A program made the translations under genes and the position numbers. The notes under the pieces are model-generated. The model did not search any database. It was not told the origin of the DNA and saw nothing but the letters and a program-made list of their open reading frames with translations. DNA of 64,000 nucleotides, taken from NCBI RefSeq assembly GCF_014145325.1, contig NZ_JACHTF010000005.1, forward strand, positions 62,001-126,000, read 5' to 3'. This document shows positions 34,516-43,483 of the stretch, in pieces. The stretch is from Marilutibacter spongiae (lineage in GTDB: Bacteria > Pseudomonadota > Gammaproteobacteria > Xanthomonadales > Xanthomonadaceae). Position 1 is the first letter of the stretch; each line of letters opens with the position of its first letter.

Positions 34516-35190
34516 TCAGCGGACGGAGGCGGCCCTGAAAACGGCCAGCTGGGCATCGAACGCGCGCCGGTAGGCCGGTCGGGCCTCGGCACGGGCGACG
34601 TAACGCGACAGGTTCGGGTGAGCATCGAGCAGGCCCGATGCCCTGAGCCTGAGCAGCACCGACGCCATCATCAGGTCGCCGACGCTGAAATCGCCATCGA
34701 GCCAGGCGGCATCGCCGAGCCGGTCGGCGAGCGGGCGCAGCCGGTCGTGGATCCGCTCCTGCACGAGCGGCAGGCGCTCCGCGCTCCATGGCCGGTCGGC
34801 TTCCAGCAGTCGCGCGGTGACCAGTTCCAGTATCGGTGGCTCGATCGTGTTGAGCGCTGCGAACAGCCACGCGATCGCGCGCGAGCGGTCGGCGCCCGCG
34901 ACGGGCATCAGGCCGGGGTGCCGCTCGGCGATATGGAGCACGATAGCGCCGGTCTCGAAAAGGACGACATCGCCGTCCTCGTAGGTCGGGATCTGGCCGA
35001 ACGGGTGCCGCGCCAGGTGCGTGGGCGCCTTCATGTCCTGGAACGACAGCAGGCGGACCCCATAGGCCTGGCCGACCTCCTCCAGCGCCCAGCGCACGCG
35101 CATGTCGCGCGCCAGCCCCTGGCCGCGGTCCGGCGATGATTCGAAGGCCGTGAGGGTCGGCATTCCGGTGGTGGCCCGTGGGTTCTTCAT
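34516..35190 (-). CDS. glutathione S-transferase family protein
   Basis: A 224-residue two-domain GST. The N-terminal thioredoxin-like half has RVRWALEEVG, the cis-Pro motif HPFGQIPTYEDGDVVLFETGAI and IAERHPGLMP. The helical C-terminal half contains FSVGDLMMASVLLRL, the N-capping box region. Substrate unknown; such stand-alone GSTs act in detoxification. The ATG at 35190 gives a full domain; an in-frame ATG at 35163 is possible. Upstream open frame is not GST-like. Confidence 0.92.
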   Translation of the reverse strand: MKNPRATTGMPTLTAFESSPDRGQGLARDMRVRWALEEVGQAYGVRLLSFQDMKAPTHLARHPFGQIPTYEDGDVVLFETGAIVLHIAERHPGLMPVAGADRSRAIAWLFAALNTIEPPILELVTARLLEADRPWSAERLPLVQERIHDRLRPLADRLGDAAWLDGDFSVGDLMMASVLLRLRASGLLDAHPNLSRYVARAEARPAYRRAFDAQLAVFRAASVR

Positions 35191-35330
35191 GTCCGGCTCC
35201 TGTTCGCGATCGCATCGCTTCAGCGGGTCGACGATCCACGGGCCGGGGTATCGACGCGGTGCGTGGCGGCCGCCCGCGCGCGCATGCCCCGATGGCAACA
35301 CACGAGCGTCCGGCGCGCTGCCCCGCCCGG

Positions 35331-35885
35331 TCACCGCCAGTTCGCGTTGGCGTCCCAGAACGCGACGCTGCGGCGGTAGGCATCGCGATCGATCGGCACG
35401 CCTGAACCGCCTTCCTCCACGCCCAGTGCGTTGCGCATCATGGTGATCGGCGCCATCGGGATCTCGTCCGGGGTGGCGGTGTACAGGCAACCCACCACGC
35501 CCCACTCGCGGTCGATCGGGTTGCCTTCCTTCTGGAGCTGCGCGGCGCTGTAGACGATCACCACGAGGTAGTCCGCGACGGGAGGCTCCACGCCTTCGAA
35601 CCAGCGCACGAGGACCGGGAGTTCCTGGCGCGAGCGGGACTCGTAGCCCGAGCGCAGCAAGTGGCGGTTGGCCTCCGTGACCGGCACCGTCAGGCAGCGC
35701 GTGGTCGTCCAGTTGCGATGCACGTGCAGCTTGCAGAAGGGCGCGTATCCCTCGAGCACACGCAACGGTTGCGTTGCATTGAGGTATTGCTCGAACTGCT
35801 CCGGACTGCAGTCGCGGATGGTGTTGGGGCGCGGCTCGCGGGGAAACAGCCGGGTGCGTGCGAAGGGCGTGAGACGAATGGACAT
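35331..35885 (-). CDS. DUF3228 family protein
   Basis: A 184-residue soluble protein beginning MSIRLTPFARTRLFPR, with the conserved stretches PFCKLHVHRNWT, YLVVIVYSAAQLQKEG and EWGVVGCLYTATPDEIPM. These identify DUF3228, a family of unknown function. It is divergent from metF, with 122 bp between the start codons that contain the metF promoter and palindrome, so shared regulation is possible. Confidence 0.85.
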   Translation of the reverse strand: MSIRLTPFARTRLFPREPRPNTIRDCSPEQFEQYLNATQPLRVLEGYAPFCKLHVHRNWTTTRCLTVPVTEANRHLLRSGYESRSRQELPVLVRWFEGVEPPVADYLVVIVYSAAQLQKEGNPIDREWGVVGCLYTATPDEIPMAPITMMRNALGVEEGGSGVPIDRDAYRRSVAFWDANANWR

Positions 35886-35947
35886 CGGCGGACCGGGCGC
35901 TGAAGGGGCGGCCGCACAGGGTAGCCCCTTGCCTCTTGAACAATTCG

Positions 35948-35977
35948 TTTACATTCATCGCGATGAAGCGATACACT
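35948..35977 (+). promoter_or_regulatory. metF promoter with 14-bp palindromic operator in the spacer
   Basis: TTTACA (35948-35953) and TACACT (35972-35977) are spaced by 18 bp. The spacer begins with the perfect palindrome TTCATCGCGATGAA (35954-35967). A repressor bound there would block RNA polymerase. The regulator is not identified; SAM-cycle genes in related bacteria are known to be controlled by ArsR- and LysR-type proteins. The transcript start would be near 35984, 24 bases before the chosen metF start. Confidence 0.6.
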
Positions 35978-36007
35978 AACCCGATCCCACGCCCGAGCGC
36001 CTGCCCG

Positions 36008-36847
36008 ATGAGCACACCCCACCGTACGCCCATCAGCTTCGAGTTCTACCCGCCCAAGACCGATGAGCAGCGGACCCAGCTCGATCGCACGGCGGCGAAG
36101 CTCAAGGCGGCCGGCCCGGAGTACGTGAGCGTCACCTTCGGCGCCGGCGGGTCGACGCTCAGCCACACGCCCGAGGCCATCCAGCACCTGGCGGCGCGGC
36201 ACGGGTACAGCGCCGCACCGCACATCACCTGCATGGGCGGCTCGCGCCAGGAAATCCGCGGCATGCTCAAGCTCTACAAGGCCATGGGCGCCAAGCGCCT
36301 GGTCACGCTGCGCGGCGACCTGCCCTCGGGCATGGTGAGCCCCGGCGACCTGCGCTACGCCAATGAGCTGGTGGAGTTCATCCGCGACGAAACCGGCGAT
36401 CACTTCCACATCGAGGTCGCCGCCTACCCCGAGATGCACCCGCAGGCGCGCGACGCGCATGCCGACCTGGCCCACTTCAAGCGCAAGGTGGAGGCGGGCG
36501 CGAACGGCGCCATCACCCAGTATTTCTACAACGCCGACGCCTACTTCCGCTTCGTCGACGACGCCCGGGCCCACGGCATCGACATCCCCATCGTGCCGGG
36601 CATCATGCCGATCTCGAACTTCAGCCAGATCCGACGCTTCTCCGACATGTGCGGCGCCGAGATCCCGCGCTGGATCGCGCAGCGCATGCTGGCCTATGGC
36701 GACGATGCCGCCAGCGTACGGGCGTTCGGTGCCGACGTAGTCGCCGAACTGTGCCAGCGACTGATCACCGGCGGAGCGCCGGCCCTGCACTTCTACACCC
36801 TGAACCTGGCCAAGCCCTCGCTGAGCGTGATCGAACGCCTGGCCTGA
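36008..36847 (+). CDS. metF: 5,10-methylenetetrahydrofolate reductase
   Basis: A 279-residue FAD enzyme that makes 5-methyl-THF for methionine synthesis. Landmarks: ISFEFYPPKTDEQ at the N-terminus, the flavin/folate segments VSVTFGAGGS, HITCMGG, RLVTLRGDLP, and AITQYFYNADAYFRF. I chose the ATG at 36008; an in-frame ATG at 35963 falls inside the palindrome and promoter and would add non-family residues. The ribosome site is weak. Together with metK and ahcY it covers most of the methyl cycle. Confidence 0.96.
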   Translation: MSTPHRTPISFEFYPPKTDEQRTQLDRTAAKLKAAGPEYVSVTFGAGGSTLSHTPEAIQHLAARHGYSAAPHITCMGGSRQEIRGMLKLYKAMGAKRLVTLRGDLPSGMVSPGDLRYANELVEFIRDETGDHFHIEVAAYPEMHPQARDAHADLAHFKRKVEAGANGAITQYFYNADAYFRFVDDARAHGIDIPIVPGIMPISNFSQIRRFSDMCGAEIPRWIAQRMLAYGDDAASVRAFGADVVAELCQRLITGGAPALHFYTLNLAKPSLSVIERLA

Positions 36848-36956
36848 GCCCGGCTGGCGGGCCCCTGAACGGCGGGCACCGCCTTCACTGTCCGCCCCCC
36901 GCGGGCGGCGGTAACCTGCACGCGTGCCCCCTTCCCGCCCCACGCCCGCGCCCCCC

Positions 36957-37733
36957 ATGCACAGGCCCGCCACGGCTACGCTGCTGGTCGGTCTCCTGCT
37001 GGTCTCGGCCTGGCCACGGCCCGCCGATGCCCAGGTGCATCGCTGCAACGCCCCCGACGGCACTTCGATCTTCACCGACCGCGCCTGCGCCTCGCTGGGC
37101 GCGACCGCCAGCCTGCCAGACGCGGGCACGCACGCTGCCCGCCACGCCAGCAGGATGCGCTGCATGGGCTCGGTCCAGGACCTGATGTTCGAGATGTCGA
37201 TGGCCTTCGATGCCGGCGACGCCAACCGCCTGGCCAGCGTCTACCACTGGGCCGGCATGTCCTCGGGCAGCGCCTACGCGACCATCGAGCGCCTGGACCG
37301 CATGGTCAGCCGGCCGCTGGTGGACATCGTCGCGATGATGCCCGACCCGCCCGACCCGCCCCCCAGCCTGCAGCCGCTGCCCCGAGCACCGGTCGCCGCC
37401 CGCGCGGAGGGCGCGATCCCCGCACGACAGGCGGACCCGGCCAGCGAGGACGACTCCTACGTGGAGACGCTTGCCCGGCGCTACGCCGACTCGCCTGAGC
37501 CGGAGCCGGACGCCCAACCGGTCCAGACGGTGCGCCACGACGCCGCCGGCGCGCCATACGGCCGCCCGGCGGTGCCGCCGCCCGCCACCTTGCCGCCCGC
37601 GCCCATCGTGCCGGTGGCACCGGCCAGGCCAGTCGGCATCAAGGTGGTCCAGACGCTGACCGACGGCATGACGCCGACCAGCACCGTCTTCGGCCTGACC
37701 CGGCATTTCGGTTGCTGGTGGATCCGCAACTAA
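36957..37733 (+). CDS. exported DUF4124-like protein
   Basis: A 258-residue protein with a signal peptide ending near ADAQ (residue 25). A short DUF4124-like N-terminal motif follows (VHRCNAPDGTSIFTDRAC, with its paired Cys residues), then a helical region, and from about residue 120 a long Pro/Ala-rich low-complexity linker. A conserved tail ends in HFGCWWIRN. DUF4124 proteins are periplasmic or envelope proteins of unknown role. The ATG at 36957 was chosen because the signal peptide starts there. Confidence 0.75.
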   Translation: MHRPATATLLVGLLLVSAWPRPADAQVHRCNAPDGTSIFTDRACASLGATASLPDAGTHAARHASRMRCMGSVQDLMFEMSMAFDAGDANRLASVYHWAGMSSGSAYATIERLDRMVSRPLVDIVAMMPDPPDPPPSLQPLPRAPVAARAEGAIPARQADPASEDDSYVETLARRYADSPEPEPDAQPVQTVRHDAAGAPYGRPAVPPPATLPPAPIVPVAPARPVGIKVVQTLTDGMTPTSTVFGLTRHFGCWWIRN

Positions 37734-37809
37734 GGTCCCCGGGTGCGGGCGCCGCGCCGCGAGACAGGGCAAAATGGTCGCCTTTACTCCACTTGAAGGG
37801 ACCCCGGCG

Positions 37810-38730
37810 ATGCAGCAGTACCCCGACTGGATCTGGCACAACGGCAGCATCAAGCGCTGGCAGGACGCCACCACGCACGTCATGGCACACGGCCTGCATT
37901 ACGGCTCGTCGGTGTTCGAGGGCATTCGCTGCTACGAAACGCCGGACGGGCCGGCGATCTTCCGCCTGACCGACCACAATCGCCGCCTCTATGCCTCGGC
38001 GCGCATCTACGACATGGCGCTGCCCTACGACCTGGACACCCTCAACGCCGCCTGCCACGAGGTCATCGCCCGCAATGGCCTGACCCGCGCCTACCTGCGC
38101 CCGTTCGCGTGGCGCGGCCTGGGCGGTTTCGGGCTGTCGGCCGACACCCCGATCGAGATGTCGGTGGCCACCTGGTTCATGGGCCCGTACCTGGGCGAAG
38201 CCGCGCTCGAGACGGGCATCGACGCCTGCGTGTCGAGCTGGCAGCGTTTCGCGCCGAACACCATCCCGGCCGGCGCCAAGGCAGGCGGCAACTATCTCTC
38301 GGGCCAGCTGATCGCCCGCGAGGCGCGCCGCCTGGGCTTCGGCGAAGGCATCGCGCTGGCGTCCACCGGCCTGCTCAGCGAAGGCGCGGGCGAGAACCTG
38401 TTCCTGGTCTTCGACGGCGCCCTGCACACCACGCCGGTGAGTGCCGCGCTGCTCAACGGCATCACCCGCAACACCATCATCACCCTCGCCCGCGAGAACG
38501 GCATCGAGGTCGTGGAGCGCGACCTGCCGCGCGAATACCTGTACCTGTGCGACGAACTGTTCATGTGCGGCACGGCGGCGGAGATCACCCCGATCCGCTC
38601 GGTCGATGGCCGCCAGGTCGGCGCCGGTCGCCCGGGGCCGGTGACCCGGCGCATCCAGGACCTGTTCTTCGGCCTGTTCGACGGCCGCACCCAGGACACC
38701 CACGGCTGGCTGGAACCCCTGCAGGGCTGA
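37810..38730 (+). CDS. ilvE: branched-chain amino-acid aminotransferase
   Basis: A 306-residue PLP class IV aminotransferase that makes valine, leucine and isoleucine from their keto acids. The Schiff-base lysine is in AKAGGNYLSG (Lys157). Other signatures are HGLHYGSSVFEGIRCY and LLSEGAGENLFLV. Start chosen at the ATG before QQYPDWIWHNG with GAAGGGA upstream. Stand-alone gene, convergent with the histidine kinase. Confidence 0.96.
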   Translation: MQQYPDWIWHNGSIKRWQDATTHVMAHGLHYGSSVFEGIRCYETPDGPAIFRLTDHNRRLYASARIYDMALPYDLDTLNAACHEVIARNGLTRAYLRPFAWRGLGGFGLSADTPIEMSVATWFMGPYLGEAALETGIDACVSSWQRFAPNTIPAGAKAGGNYLSGQLIAREARRLGFGEGIALASTGLLSEGAGENLFLVFDGALHTTPVSAALLNGITRNTIITLARENGIEVVERDLPREYLYLCDELFMCGTAAEITPIRSVDGRQVGAGRPGPVTRRIQDLFFGLFDGRTQDTHGWLEPLQG

Positions 38731-38749
38731 CCGCCCCGTGCATCGCCAC

Positions 38750-38775
38750 CGCGCCGCCTCGACACCGGCGGCGCG
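38750..38775. terminator. hairpin between convergent ilvE and histidine kinase genes
   Basis: CGCGCCGCC and GGCGGCGCG form a perfect 9-bp stem with an 8-base loop in the 47-bp gap. There is no T run on either strand, so its role as a bidirectional terminator is uncertain. Confidence 0.45.
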
Positions 38776-38777
38776 CC

Positions 38778-40130
38778 TCAGTCGACGAGCGCGCTCGTTG
38801 CCTGGGGACCAAAGGACATGGTCGCCACCACGCCCCGGATCTCGCCCGGGGTGACGCGCACGTTCCAGCCGTAGAGATCGCACAGGCGACGCACGATCGA
38901 CAGGCCGATGCCCCCGCCCTGCGAATGGCCGGCATGGGTGCCGCGATACCCGCGCTCGAACAGCTTGGCGGCATCCTCGGCGCTCAGCCCCGGGCCGGAA
39001 TCGATCACTTCGACCGAATCGGGCAGGAGGCGGACGATGACCTCGCCGCTCTTGGTGTACTTGACCGCGTTGCCGATCAGGTTGCCCAGCGCCACCGAGA
39101 CGGCCGCTTCAGGGGCGTCGACGACCAGTTCGCTGTGTCCCTCGATCCGCAGCTCCAGCGGCTTGCCGGCGATCTGCGCGCGATGCGATTCCAACAGGCT
39201 GTCGGCGAGCCGGCCGACGTTGGTGGCGCCGTGGCCGCGCTCGTTGCGCGAAAGCAGCAGCAACGCGCTGATCAGGTCGGTGCACTGCGCCTCGGCGCGC
39301 TGGATGCGCAACAGCCGGCTGCGGGTCTTCTCGTCGATGTCGGGATGGGACAGCAGCAGCTCCACCGCGCCCTTGATGACGGCCAGCGGCGTGCGCAGCT
39401 CGTGGCTGACGTCGGCATTGAACTCGCGGTCGCGCTCGACGACCTCGGTCAGGCGCGCGGAATAGTCGTCGAGGGCCTCGGCGAGCTGGCCGACCTCGTC
39501 GTCCGGGAAATGGCTGGCCAGCGGTTCGAGCTGGCTGCTGTCGCCGGACTCCTTCAAGCGCGTGGCCAGTTCCGAGACCGGGCTCATGACGCGCGACGCG
39601 GACCACCAGCCGACCAGCAGCGACAGCAGGCTGAAGACGAAGACCGAGACATAGATCGCGCGGTTGAACTGGGTCTCGCCGCGCACCGACTGGGTCATGT
39701 CGTAGGCGAGGAAGAACCACTCGTTGGGCGTCTTGCGCACCGCCAGCTTGTAGGCGAACGGCGAGCCATCGGGGTTGGTCCCCGACATGCTATGGATGCC
39801 GTCGCCGAACTCGTACCAGTCCGGCTCTTCCTGGCGCAGCGCATCGAAGTTCTCGCGGCGCACGACCTTGCCGTACATCTGCTGGAACGGGATGCTCGGC
39901 GATTGCCCGGGCGCGGTGTAGTAGCTCTCCGCGTAGGCGTCGATGTTGCGGTTCATCACGTCCTCGACCAACTGGTTCTCCACGCGGTTGCGCGTGTAGT
40001 TGGTCGCCCACGCGAACAGGGCCGTCAGGCCGAAGCCCAGCAGCACGAAGGCGAGGATGATGCGGCTGCGAAGTTGTCGCCGGAAGCGCCGGCGCCGGCG
40101 TGGGCGCGGGGATGCGTCAGTCGCGCTCAT
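38778..40130 (-). CDS. two-component sensor histidine kinase
   Basis: A 450-residue inner-membrane kinase. TM1 is at about 22-42 and a periplasmic sensor domain of about 115 residues lies between. TM2 is at about 159-177 and the HAMP domain at about 178-232. The phosphoacceptor H243 lies in FNADVSHELRTPLAV, and the ATPase domain has N-box NLIGNAVKYT and G-box DSGPGLS and GGGIGLSIV. The periplasmic part carries many acidic residues (EEPDWYEFGDG), suggesting a cation, but the signal is not proven. Its response regulator gene lies upstream with a 14-bp overlap. Confidence 0.93.
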   Translation of the reverse strand: MSATDASPRPRRRRRFRRQLRSRIILAFVLLGFGLTALFAWATNYTRNRVENQLVEDVMNRNIDAYAESYYTAPGQSPSIPFQQMYGKVVRRENFDALRQEEPDWYEFGDGIHSMSGTNPDGSPFAYKLAVRKTPNEWFFLAYDMTQSVRGETQFNRAIYVSVFVFSLLSLLVGWWSASRVMSPVSELATRLKESGDSSQLEPLASHFPDDEVGQLAEALDDYSARLTEVVERDREFNADVSHELRTPLAVIKGAVELLLSHPDIDEKTRSRLLRIQRAEAQCTDLISALLLLSRNERGHGATNVGRLADSLLESHRAQIAGKPLELRIEGHSELVVDAPEAAVSVALGNLIGNAVKYTKSGEVIVRLLPDSVEVIDSGPGLSAEDAAKLFERGYRGTHAGHSQGGGIGLSIVRRLCDLYGWNVRVTPGEIRGVVATMSFGPQATSALVD

Positions 40131-40800
40131 CGGGCGCGGCGATGCGGTAGCCGATTCCGTGGCGGGTCTGGATCAGGGGCACCTCGAAGGGCTTGTCCGC
40201 CACCGCCCGCAGGCCGTGGATGTGCACCCGCAGGCTGTCCGAATCGGGCAGTTCCTCGCCCCAGACGCGGGTCTCCAGTTCCTGCCGGGTGACCACCGCG
40301 GGCGAAGCTTCCATCAAGGCCTGGAGGATCTTCAGCGCGGTCGGGTTGAGTTGCAGCAGCTTGCCCTGGCGCCGCACTTCAAGCGTGTCGAGGTTGTACT
40401 CCAGGTCGCCCACGTTGAGCACCCGGGTCTGCACGCCACGGCCGCGGCGCGAGAGCGCGTTCAGGCGCACCTCGACTTCCTGCAGGGCGAACGGCTTGAT
40501 CAGGTAGTCGTCGGCCCCGGAATCGAAACCGGCCAGCTTGTTGTCGAGGCTGTCGCGCGCGGTGAGCATCAGCACCGGGGTCTGCTTGCGCGCCTCGTTG
40601 CGCAGCTTGCGGCAGACCTCCAGGCCGTCCATGCCGGGCAGGTTGAGGTCCAGCACGATCGCATCGAAGTCGTGGACCACCGCCAGGTGCAGGCCGGTGA
40701 TGCCGTCGGCGGCGAAATCGACCGTGTGGCCGCGATCTTCGAGGAAGTCGCCCAGGTTGGCGGCGATGTCCTGGTTGTCTTCGATTACGAGTATGCGCAT
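40117..40800 (-). CDS. OmpR-family response regulator
   Basis: A 227-residue regulator. The receiver domain (1-120) has the acidic pair near residues 7-8 (IEDNQD), phosphoacceptor Asp51 (IVLDLNLPGMDG), Thr80 and Lys102 (LIKPFAL). The winged-helix DNA-binding domain (about 130-222) has the wing segment DSLRVHIHGLR and the C-terminal RHGIGYRI. The ATG at 40800 is the family start; the open frame upstream is non-coding. Its target genes are unknown. Confidence 0.95.
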   Translation of the reverse strand: MRILVIEDNQDIAANLGDFLEDRGHTVDFAADGITGLHLAVVHDFDAIVLDLNLPGMDGLEVCRKLRNEARKQTPVLMLTARDSLDNKLAGFDSGADDYLIKPFALQEVEVRLNALSRRGRGVQTRVLNVGDLEYNLDTLEVRRQGKLLQLNPTALKILQALMEASPAVVTRQELETRVWGEELPDSDSLRVHIHGLRAVADKPFEVPLIQTRHGIGYRIAAPDERD

Positions 40801-41223
40801 CACGCCTTCCTTCGGAGGGTGCAGGCCCGGTGGGACCGACGACCCGGTGTATGTTTGACCGCCGACCGGAGCCACGGTTCCTGAACAGGCAGCATGTCCC
40901 CATGCGACCGCATGCCCCGATTCTGCCAGAGCGACGGGACGGCGCCGTGCAGGCGCCTTCACCCCGTCCCGGCACGTGCCAATAAAAGGCCCAGGGACGG
41001 GACCACCGTGCCTGGGCCAAGATTGGTTCGTACTGTCCCGATACCGTAACCCGCTATGTCCATCGACTGACCTGAGGCTGACCGAACTGGAACGGGCTGA
41101 GCTGCGGTCCGACCAAGGCTACGCGGGTGCCGATTAAAGGCTTGTTAAATACTGGAACCGCGCTGAAATCTTGTTCACATTGCTTTTAATTCAGTGACTT
41201 GCGACACCCAGGCGCGTCGGCAT
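40801..41223. other. intergenic region upstream of the two-component operon
   Basis: About 420 bp with no gene. It holds the promoter side of the response regulator (minus strand), a terminator on the minus strand (40985-41018), and an AT-richer part from about 41135 to 41200 (for example TTAAAGGCTTGTTAAAT). This part may hold a promoter or other signal; none was defined. Confidence 0.6.
40985..41018 (-). terminator. terminator of the minus-strand 160-residue protein gene
   Basis: On the minus strand GGCCCAGG pairs with CCTGGGCC around a loop of about 15 bases that can itself fold (CACGG and CCGTCC), followed by TTTTATT. It lies about 205 bp after the stop of the gene ending at 41224. A rather long 3' region would result. 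Confidence 0.7.
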
Positions 41224-41706
41224 TCAGTCGCCCAGGACACTCGCAGGCGTCAGGCTGCCCTGGCGCAATGCGTCCGCACCGGCCTCCTGCTGTCGCCGAC
41301 GCTCGGCCACGGTCTGGCAGGAGCTGACGACGAAATTGCTGCCCACGCGTCGCTCGCGCGTGCAGACCCGGCGACTGTCCTCGGCGGCCTGGGTCAGCAG
41401 CGTGTTGACCTTTTCCTGGGCGTTGAACAGCTCAACCCGAAGCTGCGGCGGCATCGCATCCACGCTCCCCGACTGCCCCAGCAGGGCTTGCATGGCGTCA
41501 AGCGAGGCGACGACCTCGGCACGCGCCGCGGCCGACAGCTCGGCATAGGTCTCGCCGTCGGCGAGGTCCCGCGCGATCGCTGCCCGCTGGGCGGCGAAAT
41601 CGGACCCGGCCGAACGCGCCACATCGAGTGCGGCCTCGCCATGATAGGCCTGCACAGGCGTGGACAGGCACAACAACAGGGCACAGCCCAGGACGACTGC
41701 CTTCAT
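41224..41706 (-). CDS. exported hypothetical protein
   Basis: A 160-residue protein with a signal peptide (about 1-20, cleaved near AQA/Y). The mature part is helical, rich in Ala, Glu and Arg, with two Cys (RRVCTRERRVGSNFVVSSC) that could form a disulphide. No family recognised. The ATG at 41706 is chosen because the signal peptide begins there; GGAGTTC-like purines precede it. Confidence 0.75.
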   Translation of the reverse strand: MKAVVLGCALLLCLSTPVQAYHGEAALDVARSAGSDFAAQRAAIARDLADGETYAELSAAARAEVVASLDAMQALLGQSGSVDAMPPQLRVELFNAQEKVNTLLTQAAEDSRRVCTRERRVGSNFVVSSCQTVAERRRQQEAGADALRQGSLTPASVLGD

Positions 41707-41849
41707 CGCGAACTCCTTTTGTTTCCCGGAATGGATCGGCACGGCCCAACGCCGGCCCCCTTGACCACGAAGCTAGCGCGGTCGACGCGCACGTGGCACC
41801 TCGGAGGCGCAACCCGCCCGATGCGGCAAAGCCGGCGTCCTGCGGTCTA

Positions 41850-42761
41850 CTAGGATTTCCGCGCGTGGTTGCGCTTGGCGGCGCGGCGTTTATGGCGCTC
41901 GGCGGAGTAGCGGATGATCTCGCCGGCGATGTCGATGCCGGTGGCATCCTCGATCCCCTCCAGGCCCGGCGATGCGTTGACCTCCAGCACGAGCGGTCCG
42001 CGCGCGGACCGGATCAGGTCGACGCCGGCCACGCCCAGGCCGAGGACCCGGGCCGCACGGATCGCGACGTCCTGCTCGGCGGCGGTGGCCTTCACCACGC
42101 GGGCGCGGCCGCCGCGGTGCAGGTTGGAGCGGAAATCGCCCTTGGGGGCCTGACGCTTCATCGCCGCGACGACGCGGCCGCCCACCACGAAGCAGCGCAG
42201 GTCGGCGCCCTTGGCCTCGGCGACGAACTCCTGGACCAGGAACTGGGCATACAGGCCGCGCAGCGCCTCGATCACGCCACGGGAGGCGCTCAGCTTCTCG
42301 GTCAGCATCACCCCGGCGCCCTGGGTGCCCTCGTTCAACTTGATCACGTGCGGCGGCGGACCAAGCATCGACAACAGGTCGTTGGTGTCGTCGGGATTGT
42401 CGCCGAACACCGTGGCCGGCATGCCGATCCCCTGCGCGGCGAGCATCTGGTGGCTGCGCAGCTTGTCGCGCGCGCGCAGGATCGCGTCGGAGGCGTTGGG
42501 GGTGAAGGTGTCCATCAGTTCGAACTGCCGGAGCACCGCGCTGCCGTAGCGGGTCACCGACGCGCCGATGCGCGGGATCACCACGTGGTAGCCGGACATC
42601 GCCCGTCCCTTGTAGTGCATCTGGAACCCGTCGGAGGCGATGCGCATGTAGCAGCGCAGCGGATCGAGCACGCGCACCGAGTGCCCCTGCTCGCGCGCGG
42701 CCTCGGCCAGTCGCCGGGTGGAATAGAGTTTGGCGTTGCGCGACAGGATCGCGAATTTCAT
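41850..42761 (-). CDS. rimK: RimK-type glutamate ligase (ATP-grasp)
   Basis: A 303-residue ATP-grasp ligase. It begins [22 protein letters not shown] and contains [28 protein letters not shown] and the metal/ATP-binding [13 protein letters not shown]. RimK adds glutamates to the C-terminus of ribosomal protein S6. It follows the retropepsin-like gene by 7 bp on the same strand, a pairing known in pseudomonads (RimB-RimK). The ATG at 42761 is chosen by homology. Confidence 0.95.
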   Translation of the reverse strand: MKFAILSRNAKLYSTRRLAEAAREQGHSVRVLDPLRCYMRIASDGFQMHYKGRAMSGYHVVIPRIGASVTRYGSAVLRQFELMDTFTPNASDAILRARDKLRSHQMLAAQGIGMPATVFGDNPDDTNDLLSMLGPPPHVIKLNEGTQGAGVMLTEKLSASRGVIEALRGLYAQFLVQEFVAEAKGADLRCFVVGGRVVAAMKRQAPKGDFRSNLHRGGRARVVKATAAEQDVAIRAARVLGLGVAGVDLIRSARGPLVLEVNASPGLEGIEDATGIDIAGEIIRYSAERHKRRAAKRNHARKS

Positions 42762-42768
42762 CGGGACA

Positions 42769-43257
42769 TCATCCGGAGGGGGAAGCCGGCGCGTCGCCCT
42801 GGGGCGGGCGACCGTGCAGGTAGGAGCGTGCCGGATCGACCGTGAACGCACGGGCCAGGGCCGTGCGCCCCAGCAGCATCGGGAACAGCATGCCGCGTCG
42901 ATCCGACAGGTTGATTTCAATCTCGCGTTCGATCCCCGCCAGTCGCAAGGTCGTGCGCAGGAACACCCGCAGCGTCCTGCGTCCGCCCGAATCGGTCACC
43001 TCGCGCTCGTCGAGCACCGGGGCGACGACGTCGCGCGCCGCACCGCCCAGGCCCGGCGACAGCCGGAAACCGACCCAGGGCGCGCCGGCCTCGACGAAGC
43101 GCCACTGCTGGTCGACGTGGAGGGCGGAGCTGCGCGCCCCGGTGTCGACCTTGGCCTTCACCGCGGCCAGCCCCAGGTCCGGCAGGGCGACCGACTCGCG
43201 CCAGCCGAGCACGACCCGGGGCGGGCGCACCGGCTTGGGGGCATGCGGATGGGTCAT
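42769..43257 (-). CDS. retropepsin-like aspartic protease, RimB type (COG4067)
   Basis: A 162-residue protein with the aspartic-protease motif [11 protein letters not shown] (catalytic Asp near residue 36). Family blocks [34 protein letters not shown] and [13 protein letters not shown] follow. COG4067 proteins were annotated as ATP-dependent zinc proteases but are retropepsin-like. In pseudomonads the neighbour of rimK trims the glutamate tail on S6. The gene runs into rimK, so they are co-transcribed. The ATG at 43257 has a purine-rich GGAGG upstream; an earlier in-frame start at 43305 is less likely. Confidence 0.88.
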   Translation of the reverse strand: MTHPHAPKPVRPPRVVLGWRESVALPDLGLAAVKAKVDTGARSSALHVDQQWRFVEAGAPWVGFRLSPGLGGAARDVVAPVLDEREVTDSGGRRTLRVFLRTTLRLAGIEREIEINLSDRRGMLFPMLLGRTALARAFTVDPARSYLHGRPPQGDAPASPSG

Positions 43258-43348
43258 CGGGCCTCCTGGACCCTGGCGACGGCCGGGTCGGGCGTCGGAA
43301 AGCACAACGGCGGCACGGTCCCGTGGGACCAGCGCCGCCGCCTGGATC

Positions 43349-43422
43349 TGGAGCGGGTGAAGGGAATCGAACCCTCGTCAGTTGCTTGGGAAGCAACAGC
43401 TCTACCATTGAGCTACACCCGC
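43349..43422 (-). tRNA. tRNA-Gly (anticodon CCC)
   Basis: On the minus strand GCGGGTG (acceptor 5' arm) pairs with CACCCGC at the 3' end. Between lie a D-arm (GCTCAATGGTAGAGC), the anticodon stem GTTGC/GCAAC with loop TTCCCAA, and a T-arm (GAGGGTTCGATTCCCTT). The loop gives anticodon CCC, which reads GGG glycine codons. Discriminator T and an encoded CCA end are present. Length 74 bases. It lies upstream of the rimB-like gene on the same strand. Confidence 0.97.
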
Positions 43423-43483
43423 GTGGCGCAGAGTCTACGCCGCGCGGCCCGTTCCAGGCAACGCGGCGCGACCGTCCGGTCGC

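Noticed and set aside
35936-36007. Earlier in-frame metF starts
   Set aside because: They fall in the promoter and palindrome and would add residues not found in MetF.
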